The notes: a model not told the origin generated them from the sequence alone. Shown: positions 16,303 to 25,717, numbered from the stretch's first letter. The stretch: 64,000 bases of DNA from DASXUG01 sp964620425 (GCA_964620425.1 CAZUGV010000004.1:124001-188000), one strand, 5' to 3'. Numbers and translations: made by a program.

Positions 16303-17505
16303 ATGGCAGTTGAGCGCGTTTTATCGGGCATGCGTCCTACCGGACAATTACACTTAGGGCATTACCACGGCGTGTTAAAAAACTGGATACGCCTTCAACA
16401 CGAGCACGAATGCTTGTTTTTTGTTGCCGATTGGCATGCATTGACCACCCACTACGACACCCCGGAAATTATCGAGGAAAGCGTTTGGGAAATGGTCATT
16501 GATTGGCTAGCGGCGGGGGTGGATCCCGCTAACGCTACTATTTTTATTCAATCACGTGTGCCTGAGCATGCAGAGTTACATACTTTGCTTTCCATGATTA
16601 CCCCACTGGGTTGGCTTGAGCGCGTGCCAACTTATAAAGATCAGCAGGAAAAACTGGCGCAAAAAGATTTGTCCACCTATGGTTTCTTGGGTTATCCATT
16701 GTTGCAAAGTGCTGATATTCTGATTTACAAGGCAACGCAAGTGCCAGTGGGTGAAGATCAAATCCCACACATTGAATTTACCCGTGAAATTGCGCGCCGC
16801 TTTAACCATATTTATGGGCGCGAAAAAGGTTTTGAAGAAAAAGCACATGCCGCGATTAAAAAATTAGGTAGTAAACGCGCATCATTGTATGACGAGTTAC
16901 GTACACGTTATCAAGAAACAGGTGAAGATGACGCATTGGAATCTGCACGTGCCATGATAGACGAACAACAAGGTCTGAGTTTGGGTGATAAAGAGCGCTT
17001 ACTTGGCTATTTAGAGGGTGGCGGTAAAATTATTTTGGTCGAGCCAGAATATAAACTCACTCCCGCTTCAAAAATGCCAGGGTTAGATGGTCAAAAAATG
17101 TCTAAGTCATATGGCAATACCATCTCGTTACGTGAGTCACCAGATGAAATTGCTAAAAAAATCAAAACCATGCCCACTGACCCTGCGCGTGTTCGCCGAA
17201 CTGACCCTGGTGATCCAGCAAAGTGTCCTGTGTGGCAATTGCATGAAGTTTACTCAGATGAAACCAAGCAAGCATGGGTGCAACATGGTTGTAAAACGGC
17301 AGGAATCGGCTGTATTGAGTGTAAAACACCCGTGATTGAAGCCGTTCTAGAAGAGTTAAAACCGATTCAAGCGCGTGCTGCACAATATGCGGAAGACCCA
17401 ACTTTAGTGAAAAATATTGTCTCAGATGGCTGTGAGCGTGCGCGTAAGTTAGCGCGTGAAACCATGCGTGAGGTGCGCGAAGTCATGGGTTTAAGTTACT
17501 CTTAA
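16303..17505 (+). CDS. trpS: Tryptophan--tRNA ligase
   Basis: A class I aminoacyl-tRNA synthetase charging tRNA-Trp. The HIGH-type motif HLGH is at residues 17-20 and KMSKS is at about 265-269, with the active-site segment GYPLLQSADILIYKA. At 400 aa it is longer than the 334-aa E. coli enzyme. The extra length is an insertion around residues 170-250 (GREKGFEEKAHAAIKKLG onward), as in other betaproteobacterial TrpS. TATAAT at 16242-16247 is a likely -10 for this gene. Confidence 0.96.
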   Translation: MAVERVLSGMRPTGQLHLGHYHGVLKNWIRLQHEHECLFFVADWHALTTHYDTPEIIEESVWEMVIDWLAAGVDPANATIFIQSRVPEHAELHTLLSMITPLGWLERVPTYKDQQEKLAQKDLSTYGFLGYPLLQSADILIYKATQVPVGEDQIPHIEFTREIARRFNHIYGREKGFEEKAHAAIKKLGSKRASLYDELRTRYQETGEDDALESARAMIDEQQGLSLGDKERLLGYLEGGGKIILVEPEYKLTPASKMPGLDGQKMSKSYGNTISLRESPDEIAKKIKTMPTDPARVRRTDPGDPAKCPVWQLHEVYSDETKQAWVQHGCKTAGIGCIECKTPVIEAVLEELKPIQARAAQYAEDPTLVKNIVSDGCERARKLARETMREVREVMGLSYS

Positions 17506-17526
17506 ATTTTTAAATAAAGGCAATTA

Positions 17527-17859
17527 ATGAATCATTGGTTAGCAATCACCATCGCCATTATCTTTGAAGTAATGGCGACAACTGCTCTAAAATCTTCAAA
17601 TGAATTCACCCGCTTGGTTCCCACCGTGTTGGTTGTCGTGGGGTATCTCACTGCTTTTTATTTTATGACAATTAGTATGCGCGTGTTGCCCGTTGGGATT
17701 ATGTATGCGATTTGGTCTGGTATAGGCATCGTGCTTATTTCTGTTTTGGGTTGGGTTTTCTATCGGCAATCGCTGGATTTACCAGCTATTATCGGTATGG
17801 GCTTAATTATCGCTGGAGTGGTTGTGATCAATGTATTCTCAAAATCCATCGCCCATTAA
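17527..17859 (+). CDS. Small multidrug resistance (SMR) family transporter
   Basis: A 110-aa protein with four transmembrane helices; the membrane-embedded Glu in IIFEVMATTALKSS is the proton/substrate-coupling residue of EmrE-like pumps. MRVLPVGIMYAIWSGIGIVL is the family signature. It may export quaternary cations or guanidinium; the exact type is not decided here. It sits 21 nt after trpS and 35 nt before scpA, an unusual insertion in a conserved gene string. Confidence 0.93.
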   Translation: MNHWLAITIAIIFEVMATTALKSSNEFTRLVPTVLVVVGYLTAFYFMTISMRVLPVGIMYAIWSGIGIVLISVLGWVFYRQSLDLPAIIGMGLIIAGVVVINVFSKSIAH

Positions 17860-17894
17860 TTTTTTGGAGAGAAAACTCCTAAAAAACTATCCAC

Positions 17895-18698
17895 ATGGCT
17901 GAGCTATTTAGTGCTGCACATAACCTACATGTAGATGCCAAAATTCATGGCGAGTCACTAACGCAGTTGCCGTATGACTTGTATATTCCGCCTGACGCCT
18001 TAGAAGTTTATTTTGAAACTTTTGAAGGTCCGCTGGATTTACTATTGTATTTAATTCGCAAACATAATCTTGATATTTTAGATATTCCCATGGCGGATTT
18101 AACCCGCCAATATATGCAGTATGTAGAAAAAATGCGCGCGATTAAATTAGAGTTAGCTGCAGATTATTTGCTGATGTCTGCCATGTTGATTGAAATTAAA
18201 TCGCGCATGTTACTCCCTAAACCATCAGAGGTTGAGGCAGAAGATGACCCGCGAGCCGAGTTAGTGCGCCGACTGTTAGAATACGAAACCATTAAACTTG
18301 CAGCACAACGTTTAGATGACATGCCTACTGTCGGCAATCAGATATTGGTGGCTCAGGCGTATTATCAACCCTTGATAGAGGTTGCGTCCCCCATGGTGTC
18401 GTTGGAGGATTTAATGACGGCATGGAAAGCAGTGGTGCAACGTGCCAGCCATTTTAAACACCACAAAATTGGTCGTTCAGAGCTTTCCGTGCGTGAGCAC
18501 ATGAGTCAAATTTTACGCAAACTTAAAGAGCACCGCATGATGGAGTTTTCAGCGTTGTTTGATATGGTAGAAGGTGGCGTGCCTAAGCTAGTCGTACATT
18601 TTTTGGCGATGCTTGAACTCGCGCGCGAAGGCTTGATTAAAATCACTCAGCAAGCGGCCTTTTCACCTATTTATTTGCAAATAAATCAGCAAGATTAA
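17895..18698 (+). CDS. scpA: Segregation and condensation protein A
   Basis: The kleisin subunit of the SMC-ScpAB condensin complex, 267 aa. The N-terminal FEGPLDLLLYLIRKHNLDIL and DIPMADLTRQYMQYV are diagnostic, and a C-terminal winged-helix end (HFLAMLELAREGLI) binds SMC. Adjacent scpB, 9 nt after the stop, is the partner. Confidence 0.96.
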   Translation: MAELFSAAHNLHVDAKIHGESLTQLPYDLYIPPDALEVYFETFEGPLDLLLYLIRKHNLDILDIPMADLTRQYMQYVEKMRAIKLELAADYLLMSAMLIEIKSRMLLPKPSEVEAEDDPRAELVRRLLEYETIKLAAQRLDDMPTVGNQILVAQAYYQPLIEVASPMVSLEDLMTAWKAVVQRASHFKHHKIGRSELSVREHMSQILRKLKEHRMMEFSALFDMVEGGVPKLVVHFLAMLELAREGLIKITQQAAFSPIYLQINQQD

Positions 18699-18707
18699 AT
18701 ATTAGCA

Positions 18708-19250
18708 ATGCAAGCGCAAAACACCACAGACATGAAAATGATATTAGAAGCGGCGTTGCTCACTAGCTCAACACCGCTTTCGCTGGAAGATATGCGTCGC
18801 TTATTTGCAGAACGTATTGAACGCGCAACCCTAAACATGTTGTTAGATGAATTAAAAATGGATTGGGAAACTAACCCACAAAAGTGCACCATGGAGTTGG
18901 TGCAAGTGGCAACAGGTTATCGCTTTCAAGCCAAGGAAAAATATTTGCCTTTCTTGTCACGATTAACACCAGAAAAACCGCAGCGCTTTTCACGTGCGGC
19001 AATGGAAACCTTGGCGATTATCGCTTACAGGCAACCTGTAACTCGTGGTGATATTGAGCAAATTCGAGGGGTAGCTGTTAATCCCAACATCATCAGGCAA
19101 CTCCAAGAGCGTGATTGGATAGATGTGGTTGGCCAACGCGATGTGCCTGGCAGGCCCTCGCTTTACGCAACCACAAAACACTTTTTAGATGACTTGAATT
19201 TACGTACGCTGCAAGACTTACCACCGATAGAGGCTTTGGTTCAGACATAG
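18708..19250 (+). CDS. scpB: Segregation and condensation protein B
   Basis: A 180-aa two-winged-helix partner of ScpA. MILEAALLTSSTPLSLEDM starts the first domain; RFSRAAMETLAIIAYRQPVT, RGDIEQIRGV and GRPSLYATTKHFLDDL form the diagnostic second domain. It lies downstream of scpA and upstream of rluB, the conserved order. Confidence 0.96.
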   Translation: MQAQNTTDMKMILEAALLTSSTPLSLEDMRRLFAERIERATLNMLLDELKMDWETNPQKCTMELVQVATGYRFQAKEKYLPFLSRLTPEKPQRFSRAAMETLAIIAYRQPVTRGDIEQIRGVAVNPNIIRQLQERDWIDVVGQRDVPGRPSLYATTKHFLDDLNLRTLQDLPPIEALVQT

Positions 19251-19310
19251 GCCGCTAAAAGTTATAGTCAGTGATTTTGGGCAAGAATTAAGCATTTTGA
19301 ATCTAAACCC

Positions 19311-19337
19311 TTGATTTTCTGATTTTTGCTGTAAAAT
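19311..19337 (+). promoter_or_regulatory. Possible rluB promoter
   Basis: TTGATT (19311-19316) and TAAAAT (19332-19337) are spaced by 15 nt in the 127-nt gap before rluB. The spacing is short, so this is tentative. Confidence 0.3.
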
Positions 19338-19377
19338 TACATAATTACGCTACACCTAGATCAAAGCAGATATTCTC

Positions 19378-20442
19378 ATGGCACGCCCTTTTAAAAAACA
19401 AATTGAACAACGTCAAACTCCACAAGCGGTGGAGGCTGATGCAAATGCTATTCCTCAGCGCTTACATAAGTTGTTAGCGTTAGCTGGGTTGGGTTCTCGG
19501 CGCGACATGGAAAAGCTGATTGCTGATGGTCGCGTGACGATCAATGGTCAAGTTGCTGTTGTTGGTGCTGGCGTGGTGTCTAGCGACATTGTCCGAATTG
19601 ATAGCCGTCCAGTACGCTTGCCGTTTGAAGTGAGTATGCCGAGAATTTTGGTATATCACAAACCCGAAGGGGAGATTGTGAGTCAAGATGACCCTGAACA
19701 GCGTGCCAGTGTGTTTGATAAATTACCGCCAGTAAAGGGCGCTAAGTGGATAAATATTGGGCGTTTGGACATTAACACATCAGGTTTGCTGATGTTTACG
19801 ACTTCAGGTGAGCTGGCTAATCGTTTTATGCATCCACGCTATGAAGTTGAGCGCGAGTATGCAGTGCGTATTTTTGGTGAATTGAAAGAAGACCAGTTGT
19901 TGCAATTGATGCAGGGGATCGAGCTAGATGATGGCCCGGCAAAGTTTGACCATATTTCATCCCAAGGCGGTGAAGGTTCAAACCATTGGTATCAAGTGAT
20001 TTTGCGCGAAGGTCGTAACCGTGAGGTACGTCGCTTGTTTGAAGCGTTTCAATTACCCGTGAGCCGTTTGATGCGTGTGCGATTTGGTCCTGTGACTTTG
20101 CCGCCTCGCGTCAAGCGTGGCATGATGTTAGAGCTAGATCAAAAAGAGGTATTGGATTTGCTTGAATGGGCGGGTTTAGAAGCGCCTAAAGGCCCGATGC
20201 GCCAGCTCACTACGCGAGAAAAAGAAAAAGCAGGTGCTGCATTTACACCCAAACCGCATAAAGAAATTAGAAAGTCTGGCGGTCAAAGAGCGAAACCGAA
20301 TCTGGAACGCCCACCTACGCTAGCAGAAACCTTATTGGGCACTGAGCGAAAACCTATCGAGCGTAAGGCTATTGCCAAAAAAGTGCGCAAACCAGATGCA
20401 AAAAGACGCATCAGACAAATCAGTGATATAAAAAAGGATTGA
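19378..20442 (+). CDS. rluB: 23S rRNA pseudouridine(2605) synthase RluB
   Basis: A 354-aa RNA-modifying enzyme. The N-terminal S4 domain (LHKLLALAGLGSRRDMEKLI, about residues 28-90) is followed by the RsuA/RluB catalytic domain with GRLDINTSGLLMFTT, whose Asp is catalytic, and GRNREVRRLFEAF. A Lys/Arg-rich C-terminal tail of about 90 residues probably binds rRNA. It follows scpB as in most betaproteobacteria. Confidence 0.94.
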   Translation: MARPFKKQIEQRQTPQAVEADANAIPQRLHKLLALAGLGSRRDMEKLIADGRVTINGQVAVVGAGVVSSDIVRIDSRPVRLPFEVSMPRILVYHKPEGEIVSQDDPEQRASVFDKLPPVKGAKWINIGRLDINTSGLLMFTTSGELANRFMHPRYEVEREYAVRIFGELKEDQLLQLMQGIELDDGPAKFDHISSQGGEGSNHWYQVILREGRNREVRRLFEAFQLPVSRLMRVRFGPVTLPPRVKRGMMLELDQKEVLDLLEWAGLEAPKGPMRQLTTREKEKAGAAFTPKPHKEIRKSGGQRAKPNLERPPTLAETLLGTERKPIERKAIAKKVRKPDAKRRIRQISDIKKD

Positions 20443-20475
20443 TCAAAAAACGCTAGATTAAAGCAAAAAATTAAT

Positions 20476-20503
20476 AAAAAACGGGTCAAAATACCCGTTT
20501 TTT
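20476..20503. terminator. Bidirectional terminator between rluB and ppk2
   Basis: AAAAAACGGGT (20476-20486) pairs with ACCCGTTTTTT (20493-20503) around a 6-nt loop. T-runs on both strands suit the convergent genes. Confidence 0.9.
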
Positions 20504-20535
20504 ATTATGTTGAGCCCTGTGAATATCAAGTATTA

Positions 20536-21450
20536 CTAGTAAATTTCAGGAATAAACATCTCTGCGGGTACTGGGTTCCGCACATAATCCTCGTGATGTA
20601 CGCGTGGAGGTAATTCAACTAATGGACGCTCAATTTCATGGTAAGGCATTTGACTGAGTAAGTGGTGGATGCAATTGAGGCGCGCTTTCTTTTTATCCAC
20701 GGCTTGCACAACCCACCAAGGCGCTTCGGGGATATGACTACGTTCCAGCATCTCTTCTTTGGCTTTGGTGTAATCCTCCCAGCGGCGACGTGATTCTAAA
20801 TCCATCGGGCTGAGTTTCCATTGCTTGAGTGGGTCGTGAATACGACCTAAAAAGCGTAAATTTTGTTCTTCGTCAGAGATTGAAAACCAGTATTTAATCA
20901 ACTGAATCCCTGAACGTACCAGCATTTTTTCAAATTCTGGTACAGATCTGAAAAACTCTTCATGTTGTTCATCGGTACAAAAGCCCATCACACGCTCAAC
21001 CCCTGCGCGGTTATACCAGCTACGGTCAAACAATACGATTTCTCCAGCAGCAGGTAAGAGTGAAATATAGCGTTGAAAGTACCATTGAGTACGTTCACGT
21101 TCATTGGGCGCTGGCAGTGCTGCAACACGGCAAACCCGAGGGTTTAGTCGTTGCGTAATACGTTTAATTACGCCGCCTTTACCTGCGGCATCGCGACCTT
21201 CAAATAAAATGACTACTTTGTGACCTGTGGTGGCAACCCAGTCTTGCAACTTAACTAACTCGCCTTGTAAGCGAAACAGCTCACGAAAATAGATACGACG
21301 TGCATCTTTTTCTTCTTGGGTGAAGGTGGGGTGGTCGTCAGCAATTTGATCTACGGTGCGATCTTCCAACTCCAACTCTAGCTCCTCATCGTAACTGTCG
21401 ATGAGATCGCTATGTATCCGTCGTATGATTTCTTGGTCGTCTAGGCGCAT
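20536..21450 (-). CDS. ppk2: Polyphosphate kinase 2
   Basis: A 304-aa single-domain PPK2. Walker A GRDAAGKGG, the lid region with RVAALPAPNERERTQWYF and Walker B FDRSWYNRAGVE are all visible. It transfers phosphate between polyphosphate and nucleotides (nucleoside diphosphate or monophosphate depending on class, which I cannot assign). It is convergent with rluB and monocistronic. Confidence 0.93.
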   Translation of the reverse strand: MRLDDQEIIRRIHSDLIDSYDEELELELEDRTVDQIADDHPTFTQEEKDARRIYFRELFRLQGELVKLQDWVATTGHKVVILFEGRDAAGKGGVIKRITQRLNPRVCRVAALPAPNERERTQWYFQRYISLLPAAGEIVLFDRSWYNRAGVERVMGFCTDEQHEEFFRSVPEFEKMLVRSGIQLIKYWFSISDEEQNLRFLGRIHDPLKQWKLSPMDLESRRRWEDYTKAKEEMLERSHIPEAPWWVVQAVDKKKARLNCIHHLLSQMPYHEIERPLVELPPRVHHEDYVRNPVPAEMFIPEIY

Positions 21451-21618
21451 GGTTTTCCTTCAATTCGCGTGATAGCAGTTTATATACATCGCTAGACTAA
21501 AATAGAATTATGTTATTTATGTGACATTGAGTTGGTTTGATATACATCTTATACAAAATAAAACGACAAGCTTTAGAATAGCTTGCCGTGTAGTATGTGG
21601 AGTTAACGGGTTGGTATG

Positions 21619-22212
21619 TTATTTCAAAAGATATTTTTTTGCTCGATAGCCTACTAACCCTAAGCCAGCCAAAAACATGAGATAGACTTCAGGTTCTGGT
21701 ACTGCTGTTGCAGACAATCCTCCATCATGAGTCGCTGGATTATTACCATCACTCTTTTTTTTGTCGCTAGATGCCGCGCCACCAGATGTACCGCCACTTG
21801 AACTGGCACCTGCACCACCCGATGATCCTGCGCTGCCTCCTGATATGTAGTTTGAATTGGGGCTTGGGTTAAATTCAGCCCATTTGTTAAATGAAAATTT
21901 ATTGGGTTCGTTATCTGCAGATTCTTGTGTATTATCTTTTAATGTATTGTTTTTATGGTGATTTTTTTCTATATCTTCGATAGTTTTTTCTGCTTTCGCA
22001 ATCAGCACTTCTAAGTTTTCTATTTTGGTAATATCTTCTTCAGAAAGAGTTTTTTCGTTCAATCCGTTTTGGTTAACTAACCCTTGTGAATGTTTTTTAT
22101 ATGCTATAGATTTAGGCTTGGCAACCTCATGAGATAAACCCTCAATCGCTAAATTATCATGTGCCAAAGAAGGGGCAATTGTAAGAGCAACGAGTAGTGC
22201 ATATTTCTTCAT
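21619..22212 (-). CDS. PEP-CTERM sorted surface protein, Gly/Ser-rich
   Basis: A 197-aa exported protein with a signal peptide (MKKYALLVALTIAPSLAHD), a charged helical region (about 55-90, EDITKIENLEVLIAKAEKTI) and a low-complexity Gly/Ser/Ala stretch (about 118-150). It ends with a PEP-CTERM sorting signal: VPEPEVYLMFLAGLGLVGYR followed by basic residues. Such tails are recognised by an exosortase/EpsH, encoded outside this window. The function is unknown; it is probably an extracellular or exopolysaccharide-associated protein. It may share a transcript with the small gene at 22330-22479. Confidence 0.85.
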   Translation of the reverse strand: MKKYALLVALTIAPSLAHDNLAIEGLSHEVAKPKSIAYKKHSQGLVNQNGLNEKTLSEEDITKIENLEVLIAKAEKTIEDIEKNHHKNNTLKDNTQESADNEPNKFSFNKWAEFNPSPNSNYISGGSAGSSGGAGASSSGGTSGGAASSDKKKSDGNNPATHDGGLSATAVPEPEVYLMFLAGLGLVGYRAKKYLLK

Positions 22213-22329
22213 GATATTTTCTCTTAATCTGATTTATATTTATTGTTTAAATTAGATCTATTTGTAAATCCCTTATCAGCATATTAACGGTGTGAATTTG
22301 TAAAACTTAAAGAGACTGATTTTTGCAAA

Positions 22330-22479
22330 TCAGCTTCTTATTGCGTCCATTGAATATCCTTCAGTCGCCATCGCCAATTTCGGTTTTGCGAGTATGCTTA
22401 ACACGCTATCTAGCTCCAAGTTTTCCTGTGTCATTGTTTGAGAAGTAAATAAAATTAAAAGTAGTGCAAAAAGTTTCAT
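22330..22479 (-). CDS. Small exported peptide, 49 aa (hypothetical)
   Basis: An ATG at 22479 opens 49 codons to TGA. The product starts with a signal-peptide-like MKLFALLLILFTSQTMTQ, then ENLELDSVLSILAKP and a short polar end. The hydrophobic start followed by LxLDSVLSxLA is faintly reminiscent of LolA-like periplasmic proteins, so it could be a truncated relic of one. It lies 117 nt upstream of the PEP-CTERM gene on the same strand. Too short to assign a function. Confidence 0.4.
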   Translation of the reverse strand: MKLFALLLILFTSQTMTQENLELDSVLSILAKPKLAMATEGYSMDAIRS

Positions 22480-22760
22480 GATTTTTTCCTTAGCTAACGC
22501 TGATTTCAGTTGATTAATTTTCCCTAAACCGTGTGTCTATTATTGGCCTGTTAACATTTTGTAACAATAGTCTGAATGGGCTAATATGGGCTCAATGCAT
22601 TAGTCCGTTTGTACTAATGTGATTGTTTTTATGCTAAATACGGGGATTTTTCAGTTGTGAGCACCACTCTCATGGTTTTTGCGCTTGCTAATAAATGCTA
22701 ATCAAGCTAAAAACCTTCTAATCCAAGTTGGAGTCATCGAGATTATAAAAAGCAAGTGAT
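22480..22760. promoter_or_regulatory. Divergent control region before the histidine kinase gene
   Basis: The gap holds a perfect 7-bp inverted repeat, CATTAGT (22598-22604) and ACTAATG (22613-22619), and just upstream two copies of TGGGCT spaced 11 nt apart (near 22577-22593). These look like regulator sites for the downstream kinase gene or the upstream minus-strand genes. No clear promoter could be fixed. Confidence 0.35.
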
Positions 22761-24491
22761 ATGAGCCTAAGATTACGTTTAAATTTACTGATTACTTTTC
22801 TGTTACTTTGCTTTATTGCAGTGGTTGGTGTGGTATTAACAAAAGGCATGCGAGATTCAATCCAAGAAGGGGTGGAGTCTGCTAATCGCGTTACGGTTCA
22901 ATTGCTTGATACTGTCATTATCAGCTCATATCAAAATCCAGAATGGGGTTACACGCATGATGTGATGCGGCGCTTTTTATTTAAACTGGGGCATGTGCGT
23001 AGTAGTGAAATCACTTTGTATGATGTTCGTGGCAGAGTGCTTTATCAATCACCGCCTTCCAAATATCGTGCAAACAAAAATCCGCCTGAATGGTTTGTCA
23101 GTTTGGTCACGCCTAAAAAAGAAATCATGAGTCGCCGCATTCGATTCGGCACTTTGGTGGTGGAGTCTAACCCTGCTGGGGCAATACGCGAAGCGTGGGG
23201 GCGCGTGAGCAGTTTGATTTGGGTTGGGCTAGCCTTTTTTATATTATTCAATGCCGCTGTGTATTGGATGCTTGGTCGTTGGATTAAACCGATGCAGTCT
23301 TTACTTGGCGCAATCAATCGTATGGAGCAGGGCGATTTGACTTCACGCATGCCTGATTTTGCGTTGCCTGAGTTCTCTCGTATCGCGCAAAACTTTAACT
23401 TGATGGGTGAGTCTTTGGTTGCCAGTACGGAAGATAATCGCAAACTTGCCTTAATCGTCAAGCAGACTGCAGATGCGGTGATGATTCACGATTTAGACGG
23501 CAATATTTCATTTTGGAATTCTGCCGCGCAACGCATGTTTGGTTATGCGCCTGAAGATATTATAGGTAAATCAGCCAAGTTATTATTGCCTGCCAACCAA
23601 GAAAATGAATTAACAACGGATTTAGAAACGATTAAGCACCGTCAAAGTATTGACCATTACGATACGCAGCGTGTGACACGCGATGGCAAGCTAAAAGATA
23701 TTTCCCTCTCTGCTGCACCATTAATAGACCCCAACACAGGTCAAGTGATTGGTGAAATATGCAGTATGCGTGATATTACCGAACGTAAACAAGCAGAATT
23801 AGCCGAGCAAAAACTGGAAGAAAATAGACAGCTTACGCAATTGATTCAACGGCATATTGAAGATGAACGGCGCTCGCTGGCGCGTGAGTTGCATGATGAA
23901 CTTGGGCAATATGTCACCGCTATTAAAACTTTCGCAGTGGCAATTGCCAATAAAAGCAAAGATCATCTACCTGATGTAGAGTCCCACGCGCAAACGATAG
24001 TCGCTGCCGCCAATCATATCTACGATGGCATGCACAATATCATTCGCCAGCTACGCCCAGGTGCGCTAGATAATCTTGGCTTATCGGAAACACTGCGAGA
24101 TGCTGTAGCAACCTGGCAAAAGCAAAACCCAACAGTACAATTTAGTTTGAACTTGTCTGGCGATTTAAATGCCTTAGGTGAAACCATTAACATCAACATT
24201 TACCGTATGGTGCAAGAAGGCGTGACAAACGCCTTGCGTCATGCACAAGCAAGCAAGCTAGAGATTGCTTTAAGTAACAACCAAGCAGAAACCTTAACGC
24301 TGATGATTAAAGATAACGGAGTAGGCATGGCGATTTGTAATATCGACCAAACACAACATTTTGGATTATTGGGTATGCGTGAGCGCGCCCAAGCGCTGAA
24401 TGGCAATTTTCATGTAGAGTCGCAACTTGCAAATGGCACGGAAATTAAAATCTCATTCCCTATACAACCTACCAAGAAAGCTAATGTATGA
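22761..24491 (+). CDS. NarX/UhpB-type sensor histidine kinase with PAS domain
   Basis: A 576-aa inner-membrane sensor. TM1 is at about residues 7-28, a periplasmic domain at about 29-150 and TM2 at about 151-172 (LIWVGLAFFILFNAAVYWML). A HAMP region (GRWIKPMQSLLGAINRMEQG), a PAS domain (about 232-345, ADAVMIHDLDGNISFWNSAA) and a HisKA_3 dimerisation domain (phospho-acceptor His378 in ARELHDELG) follow, then an ATPase domain with MVQEGVTNALRHA and DNGVG. The signal is unknown. Its ATGA overlap with the response-regulator gene shows a coupled pair. Confidence 0.92.
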   Translation: MSLRLRLNLLITFLLLCFIAVVGVVLTKGMRDSIQEGVESANRVTVQLLDTVIISSYQNPEWGYTHDVMRRFLFKLGHVRSSEITLYDVRGRVLYQSPPSKYRANKNPPEWFVSLVTPKKEIMSRRIRFGTLVVESNPAGAIREAWGRVSSLIWVGLAFFILFNAAVYWMLGRWIKPMQSLLGAINRMEQGDLTSRMPDFALPEFSRIAQNFNLMGESLVASTEDNRKLALIVKQTADAVMIHDLDGNISFWNSAAQRMFGYAPEDIIGKSAKLLLPANQENELTTDLETIKHRQSIDHYDTQRVTRDGKLKDISLSAAPLIDPNTGQVIGEICSMRDITERKQAELAEQKLEENRQLTQLIQRHIEDERRSLARELHDELGQYVTAIKTFAVAIANKSKDHLPDVESHAQTIVAAANHIYDGMHNIIRQLRPGALDNLGLSETLRDAVATWQKQNPTVQFSLNLSGDLNALGETININIYRMVQEGVTNALRHAQASKLEIALSNNQAETLTLMIKDNGVGMAICNIDQTQHFGLLGMRERAQALNGNFHVESQLANGTEIKISFPIQPTKKANV

Positions 24492-25126
24492 GTAATATCA
24501 ATGTCATGCTTGTAGATGACCACGCAGTCGTGCGTATGGGCTTTAAAATGCTGCTAGAAATGGCTGCCGACATCAAAGTGGTGGCAGAAGCAGAAAATGG
24601 CGAGCAAGCCATTAAATTGTTCACAGAGCATAAGCCCGATGTCATTGTGATGGATATTACCATGCCCGGTATTGGCGGTATGGAAGCCATTGAGCGCATT
24701 AAAGCGCGAGATGATAACGCCAAAATTTTGGTGCTATCCGCGCACGAAGATTCAGTGCATCCTAAACGCGTACTTAATGCAGGAGCCATGGGCTATTTAA
24801 CCAAACGTAGCGCTGCAGAAGAGTTGATGAAAGCGATTCGCACCGTTGCCAGTGGAAAGCGTTACTTAGAAGCCAGCGTCGCACAACAAATGGCGATACA
24901 ACAACTATCAGGCGAAACAAACCCTGTCGATGTACTTTCAGAGCGCGAGTTTGAAGTGTTTATGTCGCTCGCCAAAGGCAAAACCACCAATGAAATTGCC
25001 GAAACACTATGCCTATCACCACGCACTGTAGGCACGCATCTTTACAACATTAAGCAAAAATTAAACGCTAACAACTCAGCTGAAATTGCGCTGATTGCCA
25101 TGCGGTCTGGTTTGATAGACCCTTAG
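24488..25126 (+). CDS. LuxR/NarL-family response regulator
   Basis: A 212-aa regulator. The receiver domain has the acidic pair DD (residues 10-11), phospho-acceptor Asp56 in VIVMDITMP, Ser/Thr in LVLSAHED and Lys in YLTKRS. The C-terminal LuxR helix-turn-helix is LSEREFEVFMSLAKGKTTNE and IAETLCLSPRTVGTHLYNIK. It overlaps the kinase gene by 4 nt. A decayed partial copy of this gene lies at 29202-29488, beyond the PEP-CTERM locus. It plausibly controls the adjacent surface-protein genes (inference). Confidence 0.94.
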   Translation: MSNINVMLVDDHAVVRMGFKMLLEMAADIKVVAEAENGEQAIKLFTEHKPDVIVMDITMPGIGGMEAIERIKARDDNAKILVLSAHEDSVHPKRVLNAGAMGYLTKRSAAEELMKAIRTVASGKRYLEASVAQQMAIQQLSGETNPVDVLSEREFEVFMSLAKGKTTNEIAETLCLSPRTVGTHLYNIKQKLNANNSAEIALIAMRSGLIDP

Positions 25127-25624
25127 CTGTAAGCCAGTGAGCAATCAAATCCTGGATAGCCTGGTTTGATCACACCTAGCTTGACCATATTAGATGCTGC
25201 TAAAAACTTGGCAATTATCAAAGACAAGCGGGTATCCAAACAATGTAGCTAGCAAATTGCGCAAGTTTGCTTGGTATTGGGAAGTGGAAAGAAAAAACTA
25301 GATTCTCTCTATGTTTCAGATAATGGCGGAAGCGTTTGGGTTAAAACAATAAACCTTAATTCACTCAAAATACAAATCTAATAACCCTCAATCATTATAA
25401 AAAAATACTCAATTTCATTGTAGTTAGACATACCAGTAAAGACTGCCTTCAAGTGATGCCGCTACATCTTCATAAGCTGTAAATAAGCCCAAATTAATAA
25501 GCCGTAATCAATTTTTAATTTTTGTTAAAAACGTTAGTATTCATGCATTTAGTTTAAATCTATAGTCTTAAATTTTATTTTTTGTCATATTAAATACATA
25601 TTTAAATGGTATAGTTATGGTCAG
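25127..25624. other. Gene-free region after the response regulator
   Basis: No convincing gene. An imperfect inverted repeat (ATCAAATCCTGG near 25144, CCTGGTTTGAT to 25170) without a T-run could end the two-component operon. Near 25300-25380 there is a short open frame (DSLYVSDNGGSVWVKT) without a start codon, which may be a relic. Confidence 0.35.
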
Positions 25625-25625
25625 T

Positions 25626-25696
25626 TATATGACCATATTTATTTATATGACCATATTTATTTATATGACCATATTTATTTATATGACCATATTTAT
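25626..25696 (+). repeat. 18-nt tandem repeat, four copies
   Basis: The unit TATATGACCATATTTATT is repeated with an exact 18-nt period; the core GACCATATTT starts at 25631, 25649, 25667 and 25685. It lies about 120 nt upstream of the NxxGxxAF repeat-protein gene, where changes in copy number could alter expression. Confidence 0.85.
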
Positions 25697-25717
25697 AGGG
25701 TGTAAGTGTAATTTTTA

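Noticed and set aside
17860..17886. Inverted repeat TTTTTGGAG/CTCCTAAAAA between the SMR gene and scpA as a terminator
   Set aside because: The T-run is on the 5' side and A-run on the 3' side, opposite to a rho-independent terminator for these genes.
25626..25696. CRISPR-like array
   Set aside because: The 18-nt units are directly contiguous without spacers, and no cas genes are near.
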